This document shows positions 1-6,948 of a stretch of 12,543 nt of DNA, piece after piece; within the stretch, counting starts at the first letter, position 1, and every line of letters begins with the position of its first letter. Position numbers and translations under genes: made by a program. The notes below the pieces were generated by a model that saw only the letters and a program-made list of their open reading frames with translations, made no database searches and was not told where the DNA came from. This DNA comes from CAZUZD01 sp964624465 (GTDB taxonomy: Bacteria; Planctomycetota; Planctomycetia; Isosphaerales; Isosphaeraceae), in NCBI GenBank assembly GCA_964624465.1, contig CAZUZD010000178.1:1-12543 (forward strand). Direction: 5' to 3'.

Positions 1-78
1 AGCTCCGAGGACCTCAAGAAGTACGCCAACGCCAGGGCCGGCCTGGTCCAGGTCGAGATCCCCGTCGGGGCCAACTGA
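1..78 (+). CDS. 3' end of an unidentified protein (partial)
   Basis: The window opens inside a plus-strand reading frame whose last 25 codons end at a TGA at 76-78. The tail contains the segment EDLKKYANARAGLVQVEIPV. GC-rich third positions and a strong hairpin directly downstream support it as the genuine end of a gene. No family can be recognised from so short a tail, so I assign no function. It converges on the minus-strand amidotransferase-like gene, with two separate hairpins between the stops. Confidence 0.6.
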   Translation, partial: SSEDLKKYANARAGLVQVEIPVGAN

Positions 79-107
79 CCGAAATCGCCTGGCACGATGA
101 CCGATCG

Positions 108-144
108 ACCGGCCCGCGGCTCCCCTCCGGAGTCGCGGGCCGGT
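108..144 (+). terminator. Hairpin terminator of the upstream plus-strand gene
   Basis: A perfect 11-bp outer stem pairs accggcccgcg (108-118) with cgcgggccggt (134-144). A G-T wobble and four further pairs (120-123 with 129-132) continue it to a 5-nt loop, giving about 16 pairs. It starts 30 nt after the TGA at 78. There is no clear T-tract after it, so its strength as an intrinsic terminator is uncertain, although T-poor terminators are common in GC-rich genomes. Confidence 0.55.
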
Positions 145-309
145 TCGCATTGGCACCCGGGTTTCGCCTGGAGTGGGTTCGCTCCTGCTCGGGCGGATCC
201 GTCACCGGAGGCGGCGGAAACCACGACCGGAGCGAACGGCCATCGAATCGTCGCGGCGGATGACGCTGGCGCTGATCCGCCCTACCAAACTGGAACCCGC
301 GCAAGGGCA

Positions 310-350
310 CGGGCCGTGGGCCCCGCGATGATGGCGGGGGCCACGGCCCG
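310..350 (-). terminator. Hairpin terminator of the amidotransferase-like gene
   Basis: cgggccgtgg (310-319) pairs with ccacggcccg (341-350). After one G-G mismatch, ccccgc (321-326) pairs with gcgggg (334-339), leaving a 7-nt loop. The structure lies 27 nt beyond the minus-strand TGA at 377-379. It is separate from the plus-strand hairpin at 108-144, so each converging gene has its own. The bases between the two hairpins (145-309) show nothing I can interpret. Confidence 0.5.
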
Positions 351-376
351 AGGTGGGTGCGGTCGGTAAACCGGGC

Positions 377-1150
377 TCAGCCGGCCTTGGCCAGCGAGAG
401 GGCCGGGGCGGCGACGCGGGCGCCGGTCCACTTGGCGGCGGCGTTGACGAACGCCTCCAGGAGCTGCATGTCGAGGGAGATGTGCCCCTCGTTCTGCGGG
501 TGCCACTGCACGCCGACGGCGAACCAGTCCTCCTCCTTCCACTCGATGGCCTCGATCAGGCCGTCGGGGGCGGTGGCGGCGGCGCGGAAGCCGTTGGGCA
601 GCTTGCGGACGCCCTGGTGGTGGTAGCTGTTGACGCAGACCTCGCCCTCGCCGTAGATGTCCTCGAGCATCGAGCCCTTGTCCATCACGACGACATGGCG
701 GTGCTCCTCGCCGTGGGGGTCCCGGTGGGGGATGCAGCGCGGCAGGTCCTCGGGCAGGTGCTGGAAGATGCCGCCGCCGTAGCAGACGACCATCTCGTGC
801 AGGCCGAGGCCGATGCCCAGCAGCGGCATCCGGCGCTCGAAGGCGATCTTGCAGAGGATGCGGTCGCAGAGCTCGCGACGCTCCTGCATGACCTTGATCG
901 CGGGGTGGGCGCCCAGGCCCATCTTGCGGGGGTCCATGTCGTCCCCCTCGGAGAGGACGAGGCCGTCGAGCCGTTCGAGGATCGGCAGCAGGTCGGCTTC
1001 CTTGGTCAGCGGCGGGATCAGCACCGGGATCGCGCCGGCGGTGAGGATGCAGTCGTAGTAGCCCGACTGGACGTGACTGCGGGGGGCGCGGCCCCGATTG
1101 GGAGCCGTCAAATCCATGTTGATGCCGATCAGCGGGCGATCCTTCGTCAT
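377..1150 (-). CDS. Class I glutamine amidotransferase-like protein (peptidase C26 / PuuD-like), probable pseudoenzyme
   Basis: The 257-residue product has the length and order of the gamma-glutamyl-GABA hydrolase (PuuD-like) branch of class I amidotransferases. Landmarks are an N-terminal PLIGI strand (6-10), a DGLVLSEGDDMDP segment (62-74) matching the family's DGLLLTGGPDVDP, GGGIFQ (125-130), VNSYHHQ (173-179) and GVQWHP (213-217). The nucleophile elbow should read GICRGxQ but reads GIGLGLH (112-118): Gly114 replaces the catalytic Cys. The usual HPE is HPQ (216-218), so the catalytic Glu is also lost while His216 remains. The fold is therefore kept but hydrolysis by the usual triad should not be possible. 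The ATG at 1150 was chosen for the upstream purine-rich GAGAGGAAGGG. A 457-nt gap separates it from the upstream oxidoreductase operon, so it is probably transcribed alone. Family call firm; inactivity inferred. Confidence 0.88.
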   Translation of the reverse strand: MTKDRPLIGINMDLTAPNRGRAPRSHVQSGYYDCILTAGAIPVLIPPLTKEADLLPILERLDGLVLSEGDDMDPRKMGLGAHPAIKVMQERRELCDRILCKIAFERRMPLLGIGLGLHEMVVCYGGGIFQHLPEDLPRCIPHRDPHGEEHRHVVVMDKGSMLEDIYGEGEVCVNSYHHQGVRKLPNGFRAAATAPDGLIEAIEWKEEDWFAVGVQWHPQNEGHISLDMQLLEAFVNAAAKWTGARVAAPALSLAKAG

Positions 1151-1424
1151 GGCGTCCCTTCCTCTCGCGTGGGTGTGACAGCGAAATCCGTTCGTTGTCC
1201 GGCCCGGCCGCCCATCCATCCAGTGCAGGGCGCGCGGGCCCGGTCGCTCCCGGAGCCGGGAGCACCGATCGTACGAGACAGGCTGACAGACTCCCCGATC
1301 CATCCCGGAGGTGAGTCTCTCGGGCCGGATCCGACCGGTCCGAGACGCTCCGGGAGGTGCTGGTCCGTGGCGTGCTGGGGGCTTGAGTCCGCAGGAGTGA
1401 TCCGACCTCGATCGGACGCTCGGA

Positions 1425-1453
1425 AGTCTAGCTGTCGTGTCTGCGCGACTCAA
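1425..1453 (-). promoter_or_regulatory. Weak candidate promoter for the amidotransferase-like gene
   Basis: On the minus strand TTGAGT (1453-1448) is followed after exactly 17 nt by TAGACT (1430-1425). Each hexamer matches four of six bases of the sigma-70 consensus. It lies in a locally AT-richer patch about 275 nt upstream of the ATG. The match is modest and could be chance. Confidence 0.25.
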
Positions 1454-1550
1454 GGCAAAAGCTGCAAAACCGGCCGAATTCACGCGATTGCGGCCCGCGC
1501 CGGCGATCGGGAAGGGCGCGTGCCAGTGCAATGGGAAGGCCGGGTAACGA

Positions 1551-1580
1551 ACCGGGCCCGGAGTCGCCCCCGGGCCCGGT
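1551..1580 (-). terminator. Hairpin terminator of the quinol:cytochrome c oxidoreductase operon
   Basis: A perfect 11-bp stem pairs accgggcccgg (1551-1561) with ccgggcccggt (1570-1580) around an 8-nt loop. It begins 27 nt past the TAG at 1608-1610, where an intrinsic terminator for the minus-strand operon is expected. The following bases on that strand (tcgtta) are only slightly T-rich. Confidence 0.5.
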
Positions 1581-1607
1581 GAACAGACGCTCTGGAGCCC
1601 CCGACGG

Positions 1608-3686
1608 CTAGCGGGCGCTGACCGGCATCGGCCGGCCGCCGGCCCCCGTCGGCGGGGTCTCGGCGCCGTAGTAGTCGGCCTTGAGGTACCGGACCACCGC
1701 CTCCAGGTCGCTCTCGGAGAGCAGGTCGGCAAACGCCGGCATCTGCTTCGCGGGGTCGAGGAAGCCGTAGAAGTGCGGCGCCCCGGGGCGGCGGATCAGC
1801 CGCTTGATGTACCAGGGCGAGCCCCAGCCATACAGGTTCGGCGCCCCGTCGCCGCTGCCGGGCTCGCCGTTGGGCGAGCTCCAGTCGAGGGTGACGTGGC
1901 ACGAGGCGCACTCCCCCTCCTTGTTGAACAGCGCGAAGCCCGGGTGGCCGGTCACCGCCTCGCGCGTCTCCCACTCCGAGGCGGGCAGGTCCTCGGGGGT
2001 CCGGCTCACGACGTCGGCGAAGAAGTCGGCGATCGTGTTCAGCTCCTTCGCCGTGAGCTTGGTGTTCTTCCGCCAGCGGGTCATGGCGCCACACTGCGGG
2101 ACCTTGCCGTAGTACGCGGTCGAGCCCGGGTCTTCCAGCAGGCCGCGAAGCCAGCCGCGGCTGCCGTAGAACTGCAGGTCGGGGGCCGACTGGGCGCTGG
2201 TGATCGCGGTGCGAACCTCATGGCCGTCGGGCGGTACTGTCGCCTCGACCGCCTCGCCCTTGTCGTTGACCCCGGTGAGCCGGTAGGCCGTGATCCCCTC
2301 GACTCCCTTCACCGGCTCGATCTTCGCGGGCTGGAACCCGCCGAGCTTGGCGGCCACGGCCTTCGACACCGCCTCGGGCACGTCGGCCAGCGCAGGCGCC
2401 CCGGTGACCCTCTCGAGATCGGCCGGCTTGACCTCCAGCGTCAGCTCGGTGACCTGCCCGGTGCCGCCGAAGACGTGGCAGCTCAGGCATTTTTCCTGGA
2501 GCACCTTGCGGCCCTGTGTGAGCGGGTCGCGCCGCAGCAGGTAGCTGGCCCCGTCGGGCCCGATCTCGTTGTGACGGGCGAGCTGGATCGCGCGCCGGGC
2601 CTGGGCCTCGGCCGCGCGGCGATCGGCCTGGAACTTTGGGTCGGCGGCGTCCGCTTGCAGCGCCTGCACGGTGAGGAACCCGGCGCCCCCCGCTAGCGAG
2701 AAGACGAAGGCGGTGGCCACGAAGTGGGCGATCCGGCCGGGCAAGAACCGGTCCAGGAACGGCAGCGCGAACAGCGCCGCGGCGATCGCCCCGGGAATCA
2801 CCATGGTGCCGATGAATTCCTGCTCGCCGGGGAATTTCTTGAGCATCTGGAACAGCGACAGGAAATACCACTCCGGCCGCGCCGGGTAGTCGCCGCTGGA
2901 CGGGTCGGCCGGGGCATCGAGGCTGGCGCCGTGGTACCAGAGCACGATGCCGGCGATGACGGCGAAGTAGCCGAAGCAGGCGAGCGTGTTCCGGAAGACC
3001 TGATCCGGGTAGACCCGGGCCACCACGCCTCGGGTCCGCTCCGGATGCGTGTAGCCGTAGCGCCTGGCCAGGAGGATGTGGAAGACCATCAGGCCGATGA
3101 AGCTCAGCGGCAGCACGCCCACGTGCAGGAAGTACAGCCGGGTCACGGTCTGGTTGCCGTAGTCCGAGCCGCCCACCAGGAACTTGCGGATGCTCTCCCC
3201 GATGATCGGGGCGCCGCCCGCGATGTTGGTCGCGACCTTCGTCGCCCAGAACGCCTTCTGGTCCCACGGCAACTCGTAGCCGGTGTGGCCGAAGCCAATG
3301 GTGACGGCCATCAGTGCCAGCCCGAACCACCAGGTGAACTCGCGGGGCGCGCGGTAGGCGCCCGCCAGGACGACCTGGAGCAGGTGCACGCCGAGCAGGA
3401 CCATCACGCCCTGAGATCCGAAGTGGTGGACGCCGCGGACGAACCAGCCGAGGTTCATCTGGTAGTTGATGTAGTAGACGCTGCCCCAGGCCGACGCCAC
3501 CGACGGGCTGTAGGTGGCCATCAGCATGATGCCGGTCACGAGCTGGATCAGGAAGCTCGCGGCCAGGGCCGACCCGAAGACGTAGCGCCAGCGGGCCCCG
3601 CCGGGGATGGGCTGGTCGAGCGCGGGGTCCACCACGCTGCGGTAGCCGGTCCGGTTCTCGACCCAGTCGCCGAGGTTTTTAAACAC
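1608..3686 (-). CDS. Cytochrome b6/subunit IV fused to a diheme cytochrome c (quinol:cytochrome c oxidoreductase)
   Basis: This 692-residue membrane protein is the core of a bc/b6f-type complex. Residues 1-210 are cytochrome b6-like; H87 and H101 (13 residues between) and H188 and H203 (14 between) are the expected ligands of the two hemes b, the second spacing being the b6 type. The Cys that binds heme c-n in b6 appears to be Val36. A subunit IV-like part follows, with the quinol-site motif PEWYF at 271-275 and about three membrane segments. The C-terminal half, presumably outside the membrane, has two heme c sites: CLSCH (400-404) and CASCH (593-597, with QMPAF at 648-652 giving the likely Met ligand). 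About 85 residues separating the first CxxCH from its fold's remainder resemble a PepSY-like domain; the likely first-heme Met is M535. The GTG start at 3686 overlaps the Rieske stop by 8 nt and has GAGGAG upstream, indicating translational coupling. Confidence 0.93.
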   Translation of the reverse strand: MFKNLGDWVENRTGYRSVVDPALDQPIPGGARWRYVFGSALAASFLIQLVTGIMLMATYSPSVASAWGSVYYINYQMNLGWFVRGVHHFGSQGVMVLLGVHLLQVVLAGAYRAPREFTWWFGLALMAVTIGFGHTGYELPWDQKAFWATKVATNIAGGAPIIGESIRKFLVGGSDYGNQTVTRLYFLHVGVLPLSFIGLMVFHILLARRYGYTHPERTRGVVARVYPDQVFRNTLACFGYFAVIAGIVLWYHGASLDAPADPSSGDYPARPEWYFLSLFQMLKKFPGEQEFIGTMVIPGAIAAALFALPFLDRFLPGRIAHFVATAFVFSLAGGAGFLTVQALQADAADPKFQADRRAAEAQARRAIQLARHNEIGPDGASYLLRRDPLTQGRKVLQEKCLSCHVFGGTGQVTELTLEVKPADLERVTGAPALADVPEAVSKAVAAKLGGFQPAKIEPVKGVEGITAYRLTGVNDKGEAVEATVPPDGHEVRTAITSAQSAPDLQFYGSRGWLRGLLEDPGSTAYYGKVPQCGAMTRWRKNTKLTAKELNTIADFFADVVSRTPEDLPASEWETREAVTGHPGFALFNKEGECASCHVTLDWSSPNGEPGSGDGAPNLYGWGSPWYIKRLIRRPGAPHFYGFLDPAKQMPAFADLLSESDLEAVVRYLKADYYGAETPPTGAGGRPMPVSAR

Positions 3687-4314
3687 GGGGGATCTTCTCC
3701 TCGCTCTGGGCGCGGAAGCGCTCGAACTTCACCCGGATCCGGGCCGCGGTGTCGAACCGGCCGTCGGCGGTCTTCGGGACCTCGACCTCGAGCCGGTCCA
3801 TCGAGCGGGGCGGCACCTTGTTCATCCGCTCGCCGTCGAGCTTGAAGGCGCTGGTGTGGCAGGGGCAGAGGAAGCTGCGGCCGTCGGCGTTCAGGTTGAT
3901 GGCGCAGCCCAGGTGCGGGCACTCGGAGGTGAAGGCCACGACCGGCTCGGCCGCCCCTTCGGGCTGCTTCACCAGCCAGACCGACCCGACCGGCTCGGCG
4001 GGGTACTGCACCCAGGCGTCGCTGCGGGCCTCGACGATCGGGAACTGGCGCGGCACGTCGACCTGCAACTCCGCGAGCGTCACCGGCAGGGCGCGCAGGG
4101 CGCTGGGCCCGTCCTTGCGACGCAGCGGGTCGATCAGGTAGGCGACACCCGGGATCGCCAGGCCCAGGCCGATCAGGCCGCCCAGCACCTTGGTCCCCAC
4201 CTCGAAGAACCGCCGGCGCGAGGACTGCGCCGGCGCAGCAGTGGCGAGGCCGTCGCCGTTCAGCGGGCCGTCGCCGAGGCGTTCCTGGCCCGCGTGGGCC
4301 TTCACTCCGGACAT
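3679..4314 (-). CDS. Rieske 2Fe-2S protein of the quinol:cytochrome c oxidoreductase
   Basis: The 211-residue product carries both Rieske motifs: CPHLGC (132-137) and CPCHTSAF (150-157). C132, H134, C150 and H153 should bind the 2Fe-2S cluster, and C137 and C152 the stabilising disulfide. A twin-arginine signal, SSRRRFFEVG (31-40), precedes a hydrophobic anchor (about 43-62), as in Rieske subunits exported folded by the Tat route and retained as a membrane anchor. It accepts electrons from quinol at the cytochrome b site and passes them to cytochrome c. The ATG at 4314 has GAGGGAG 8 nt upstream; a longer in-frame ATG at 4383 adds residues unlike the family and was rejected. It is the first gene of a two-gene operon with the cytochrome b-c fusion. 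The pair suggests a reduced complex with cytochrome c carried on the b subunit. Confidence 0.95.
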   Translation of the reverse strand: MSGVKAHAGQERLGDGPLNGDGLATAAPAQSSRRRFFEVGTKVLGGLIGLGLAIPGVAYLIDPLRRKDGPSALRALPVTLAELQVDVPRQFPIVEARSDAWVQYPAEPVGSVWLVKQPEGAAEPVVAFTSECPHLGCAINLNADGRSFLCPCHTSAFKLDGERMNKVPPRSMDRLEVEVPKTADGRFDTAARIRVKFERFRAQSEEKIPRV

Positions 4315-4497
4315 GGATCGGTCTCCCTCTGAGGGAACTGGGCCAGGCGCCGGATCGTGGCGACCGGCCTGGGCGGACCCCATACGAAACCAAGGCGAGG
4401 CAATCGGGGCGGGATAGAGAGTCGTGCGAGCGGGGCGGGCGGGTGCGGGGGCGGCTGCGGCGAGCCAACGGGGTGGGTGGGGGCGGGGACCGGCGCG

Positions 4498-4553
4498 GAG
4501 GTCAGCCTCACCCGGTCAGTCCGGTGAGGTCAGCCTCAGGCGGTCAGTCCGGT
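4498..4553. repeat. 28-bp near-perfect tandem duplication spanning the DHH gene stop
   Basis: Two adjacent 28-bp copies (4498-4525 and 4526-4553) share gaggtcagcctca, then differ at two bases (cc versus gg), then share cggtcagtccggt, so 26 of 28 match. The copy at 4526-4553 contains the last codons and TGA (4536-4538) of the DHH phosphoesterase. The other lies just beyond the stop. Because 28 is not a multiple of three and a stop precedes the second copy, it does not extend the protein. Confidence 0.85.
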
Positions 4554-5531
4554 GCGGATGCGTTCGAGCACGGCGGGCAGCATCGTGTCCAGCGGGTCGG
4601 GCAGGTTGGCGCCCGCGGCCGCGCGGTGGCCACCGCCGCCGTAGGTGCCGGCCAGGGCGGCGCAATCGAACCCCTGGCGGGAGCGGAGGCTCAGCTTGAT
4701 GCCCCCGCGCGGCTGTTCGAGGAACAGCACACCCACCTCGACCCCGCGGAGTCCGACCGTGAAGTCGATCAGGTCCTCGGTGTCGGGCGGGATCGAGCCG
4801 GTCCGCTCGAAGTCGTCCCGCGTCACGTACGAGTAGGCGATCCGGCCGTCGAGGTCGGTCCGCAGCCGGGCCAGCACCTCGCCCGTCAGCCGCAGCCGCC
4901 CGAGCGTGTTCCGCTCGAACAGCAGCCGGTAGACCTGGTTCACCGACGCGCCCTGGTCCATCAGGGTGGCGGCGTCGCGAAAGGTCTCGGGCGTCGTCGA
5001 CGGGTGCCGGAACCAGCCGGTGTCCATCGCGATCGCGGTGAGCAGGCCCGTGGCCATGTCGGCCGAGATCGGCGTTCCCAGCGCGCGGGCCGCCTGGAGC
5101 ACCAGCGTGCCGGTGGCCTCGGCCGTGGTGTCCTTGAGGACGGTGGCGCCGAGGTCGTCCTGGCTCACATGATGGTCGATCACCAGCCGCTCGCCGCCGA
5201 AGTCCCGGACGAACTCGGCCATGTCGCCGAGCTGCGACCAGCTCGACAGGTCGAGGATGACCAGGGCCTCGCGATCGGCCAGCTCGGCCGGCTGCACCGT
5301 CTGCCCGAACCAGCCGAAGCGGTCGCCGTCGGGGCTCAGGAAGTCGTAGCGCGGAGGCGTGGGGCTCGAGTTGACGATCCGTACATCCTTGCCGTGGGCC
5401 GCCAGGATGCCCGCCAGTCCGACCTCCGAGCCGAGTGCGTCGCCGTCGGGCCGGACGTGGGTCGTCACCAGGAATCGCTGGTGCCGAGCGATCAGGTCCG
5501 AGAGCGGTGACCAGTCGGAAATCGTCGGCAC
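4536..5531 (-). CDS. nrnA: DHH/DHHA1 phosphoesterase (NrnA-type nanoRNase / pAp phosphatase)
   Basis: The 331-residue product matches the length and motif order of stand-alone DHH-DHHA1 proteins. It has THVRPDGDALGS (24-35) with metal ligands H25, D29 and D31, then D94 in LDLSSW, the signature DHH at 119-121, and D170 in AMDTGWF. The C-terminal DHHA1 domain carries the substrate-binding GGGGHRAAAG (298-307). Family members use Mn2+ to degrade 2-5 nt RNAs and often 3'-phosphoadenosine 5'-phosphate in the cytoplasm; cyclic dinucleotide or pGpG hydrolysis by relatives is a possible alternative. The GTG at 5531 was chosen because it begins 9-10 residues before the conserved start of the domain and no earlier in-frame ATG or GTG was found; its ribosome binding site is weak. 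The dehydratase gene lies 122 nt upstream on the same strand. The stop lies in a 28-bp tandem duplication. Confidence 0.9.
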   Translation of the reverse strand: MPTISDWSPLSDLIARHQRFLVTTHVRPDGDALGSEVGLAGILAAHGKDVRIVNSSPTPPRYDFLSPDGDRFGWFGQTVQPAELADREALVILDLSSWSQLGDMAEFVRDFGGERLVIDHHVSQDDLGATVLKDTTAEATGTLVLQAARALGTPISADMATGLLTAIAMDTGWFRHPSTTPETFRDAATLMDQGASVNQVYRLLFERNTLGRLRLTGEVLARLRTDLDGRIAYSYVTRDDFERTGSIPPDTEDLIDFTVGLRGVEVGVLFLEQPRGGIKLSLRSRQGFDCAALAGTYGGGGHRAAAGANLPDPLDTMLPAVLERIRTGLTA

Positions 5532-5653
5532 GAGGTGTCTCGGCGGGGACTCGGGCGGGGCGGGTCGAACGGTGGGCGTTGCGCTCGATTCTAAGCCGCC
5601 CGCGCGACCGCTCGCAACAGATCGGTGCCCCCGGGCCGATCGGCGGCCGGCGC

Positions 5654-6640
5654 TCAGGTCGTGTATTCGTCGACGCGGAAGCGGTCCAGGTGGCCCTGGA
5701 CCCACGCGATCGTCTCGTCGAGCCCCTGGTCCAGCGTGTACTGCGACCGCCAGCCCCAGAGCGATTCCGCCAGCGCGGTGCCGGCCAGGAGCCGACCGAC
5801 CTCGCTGGCCGCGGGCCTCACCCGGCGCTCCTCGACCTCGACGTCCAGCGGCCGCCCCAGCCGGGCGCCGATCCGCTCGACCAGATCGCCGATGGACACG
5901 TCCTCGCCGCGACCGATGTTCACCACCTGCCCGACCGCCGCGTCGCAGTCGGCGATGGCCGCGAACCCGGCCGCCGTGTCCTTGACGTACGTCAGGTCGC
6001 GCCGGGGCTCCAGGCTGCCGAGCTTCAGGACCGGACGCGTGAGCGCCTGGCTGATGATCGTCGGGATGATCGCCCGCGCCGACTGCCGGGGGCCGAAGGT
6101 GTTGAACGGCCGCAGGATCGACACCGGCAACCCGAACGAGCGGTGGTAACTCAGGCCCAGCGCATCGGCCCCGATCTTGGTGGCGGCGTAGGGCGACTGC
6201 GCCTGCAGCGGGTGCGACTCGTCGATCGGCACCCGCAGCGCCGTACCGTAGACCTCGGAGGTCGAGGTGAGCACGACCCGCTCCAGCCGGCTGCTGGCGC
6301 GGCAGGCCTCGAGGATGTTCGCCGTGCCGACCACGTTGACCTGAACCACGTCGTGCGGGTTCTGGTACGAGTACGGGATCGCGATCAGGGCCCCGAGGTG
6401 GTACACGCGCTCGCACCCCTGCACCGCCCGGCGCACCGCCTCGGGGTCGCGCAGGTCGCCGCGATGCACGTCGATGACGCGCTGGACCTCCGCCGGCAGG
6501 CCGTCCAGATGGCCCCGCTCGTCGCGGCCGTTGTAGCGGATGAACGCCCGCACCGCGTGGCCGTCGTGCACCAGCCGCTCGACCAGGTGGCTGCCAATGA
6601 AGCCGGCCGCCCCCGTGACCAGCACCGCCTTGCTGCCCAT
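5654..6640 (-). CDS. LegB-like NAD-dependent sugar-nucleotide 4,6-dehydratase/epimerase (extended SDR)
   Basis: The 328-residue product is an extended short-chain dehydrogenase. The Rossmann motif is TGAAGFIG (9-16), the catalytic Thr/Ser lies in TSTSEVYG (125-132), and the active-site pair is Y151 and K155 in YAATK. Several stretches, such as ALIAIPYSY (84-92), RPFNTFGPRQSARA (177-190) and RRDLTYVKDT (213-222), match the LegB branch (NDP-GlcNAc 4,6-dehydratases of legionaminic acid and related nonulosonic acid cassettes) better than UDP-galactose epimerases. The likely role is making a 4-keto-6-deoxy sugar nucleotide for a surface glycan. In known cassettes this enzyme sits with NeuB-like, aminotransferase and nucleotidyltransferase genes; none is in this window. 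The ATG at 6640 has GAGGGAGGGG just upstream. Dehydratase versus epimerase activity cannot be decided from sequence alone. Confidence 0.88.
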   Translation of the reverse strand: MGSKAVLVTGAAGFIGSHLVERLVHDGHAVRAFIRYNGRDERGHLDGLPAEVQRVIDVHRGDLRDPEAVRRAVQGCERVYHLGALIAIPYSYQNPHDVVQVNVVGTANILEACRASSRLERVVLTSTSEVYGTALRVPIDESHPLQAQSPYAATKIGADALGLSYHRSFGLPVSILRPFNTFGPRQSARAIIPTIISQALTRPVLKLGSLEPRRDLTYVKDTAAGFAAIADCDAAVGQVVNIGRGEDVSIGDLVERIGARLGRPLDVEVEERRVRPAASEVGRLLAGTALAESLWGWRSQYTLDQGLDETIAWVQGHLDRFRVDEYTT

Positions 6641-6948
6641 CCCGGCCCCTCCCTCGGCCTGCGCCCGCGTCCAGGGTTCCCTCCCCGGCCGCCGATCGGG
6701 CGACATCCTACGGCTTTCCCGCCGCCCGTAAACCGGAATCCCACCGGACACCTCGCCGCAACCCGCAACCTCAGCCACGCATCGCCAATTCTCTCCGTTT
6801 ACCTCAAGCCACCAGAACCCCCGTCCGATCTTGTTTAACAACGAGGGAAGCTCAGCCCGATCGGGAGAGCTTCGCCAGGCGTCCGACTCTGCCGCGGTGG
6901 GCGGGGACGGGCCGGAATCCATCGGATCGATCAGACGGAGTGCCGACG
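6641..6948. other. 308-nt divergent intergenic region
   Basis: It separates the minus-strand dehydratase from the plus-strand acidic hypothetical gene, so promoters for both should lie here. The stretch around 6770-6845 is AT-richer than its surroundings, but I found no convincing -35/-10 pair on either strand. The only notable structure is the dyad at 6847-6873. Confidence 0.5.
6847..6873. repeat. 27-bp inverted repeat with a 10-bp palindromic core
   Basis: Outer arms gaagctc (6847-6853) and gagcttc (6867-6873) are perfect reverse complements. Between them lies the perfect palindrome cccgatcggg (6856-6865), offset by one base from the centre of the outer arms. It lies about 75 nt upstream of the plus-strand start at 6949. 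It could be an operator for a dimeric regulator or an RNA hairpin; the sequence does not decide which. Confidence 0.5.

Larger units (their letters stand above)
1151..1607. other. 457-nt non-coding gap between two minus-strand genes
   Basis: No credible gene is visible here. It contains the terminator-like hairpin of the oxidoreductase operon (1551-1580), a weak minus-strand promoter candidate (1425-1453), and an 11-bp hairpin in which ctcgggccgg (1319-1328) pairs with ccggtccgag (1335-1344) around a 6-nt loop, extended by a T-A pair. If the promoter is real, the amidotransferase-like mRNA has a leader of roughly 270 nt carrying this hairpin. I do not recognise a known riboswitch or small RNA. 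Confidence 0.5.

Noticed and set aside
151..165. Sigma-54-like promoter, TGGCAC followed by TTTC with 5-nt spacing, on the plus strand
   Set aside because: The nearly invariant G of the -12 GC is missing and no plus-strand gene lies downstream.
353..1582. A long plus-strand open frame opposite the amidotransferase-like gene
   Set aside because: Composition is the mirror of the real gene and it runs through the intergenic gap without a ribosome binding site or domain.
2724..3845. A 373-codon plus-strand open frame across the cytochrome b and Rieske genes
   Set aside because: The opposite strand carries unmistakable heme and Rieske motifs; this frame is a by-product of high GC content.
4315..4383. 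Longer Rieske protein starting at the ATG at 4383
   Set aside because: The extension is unlike Rieske N-termini, and the ATG at 4314 has a well-placed GAGGGAG.
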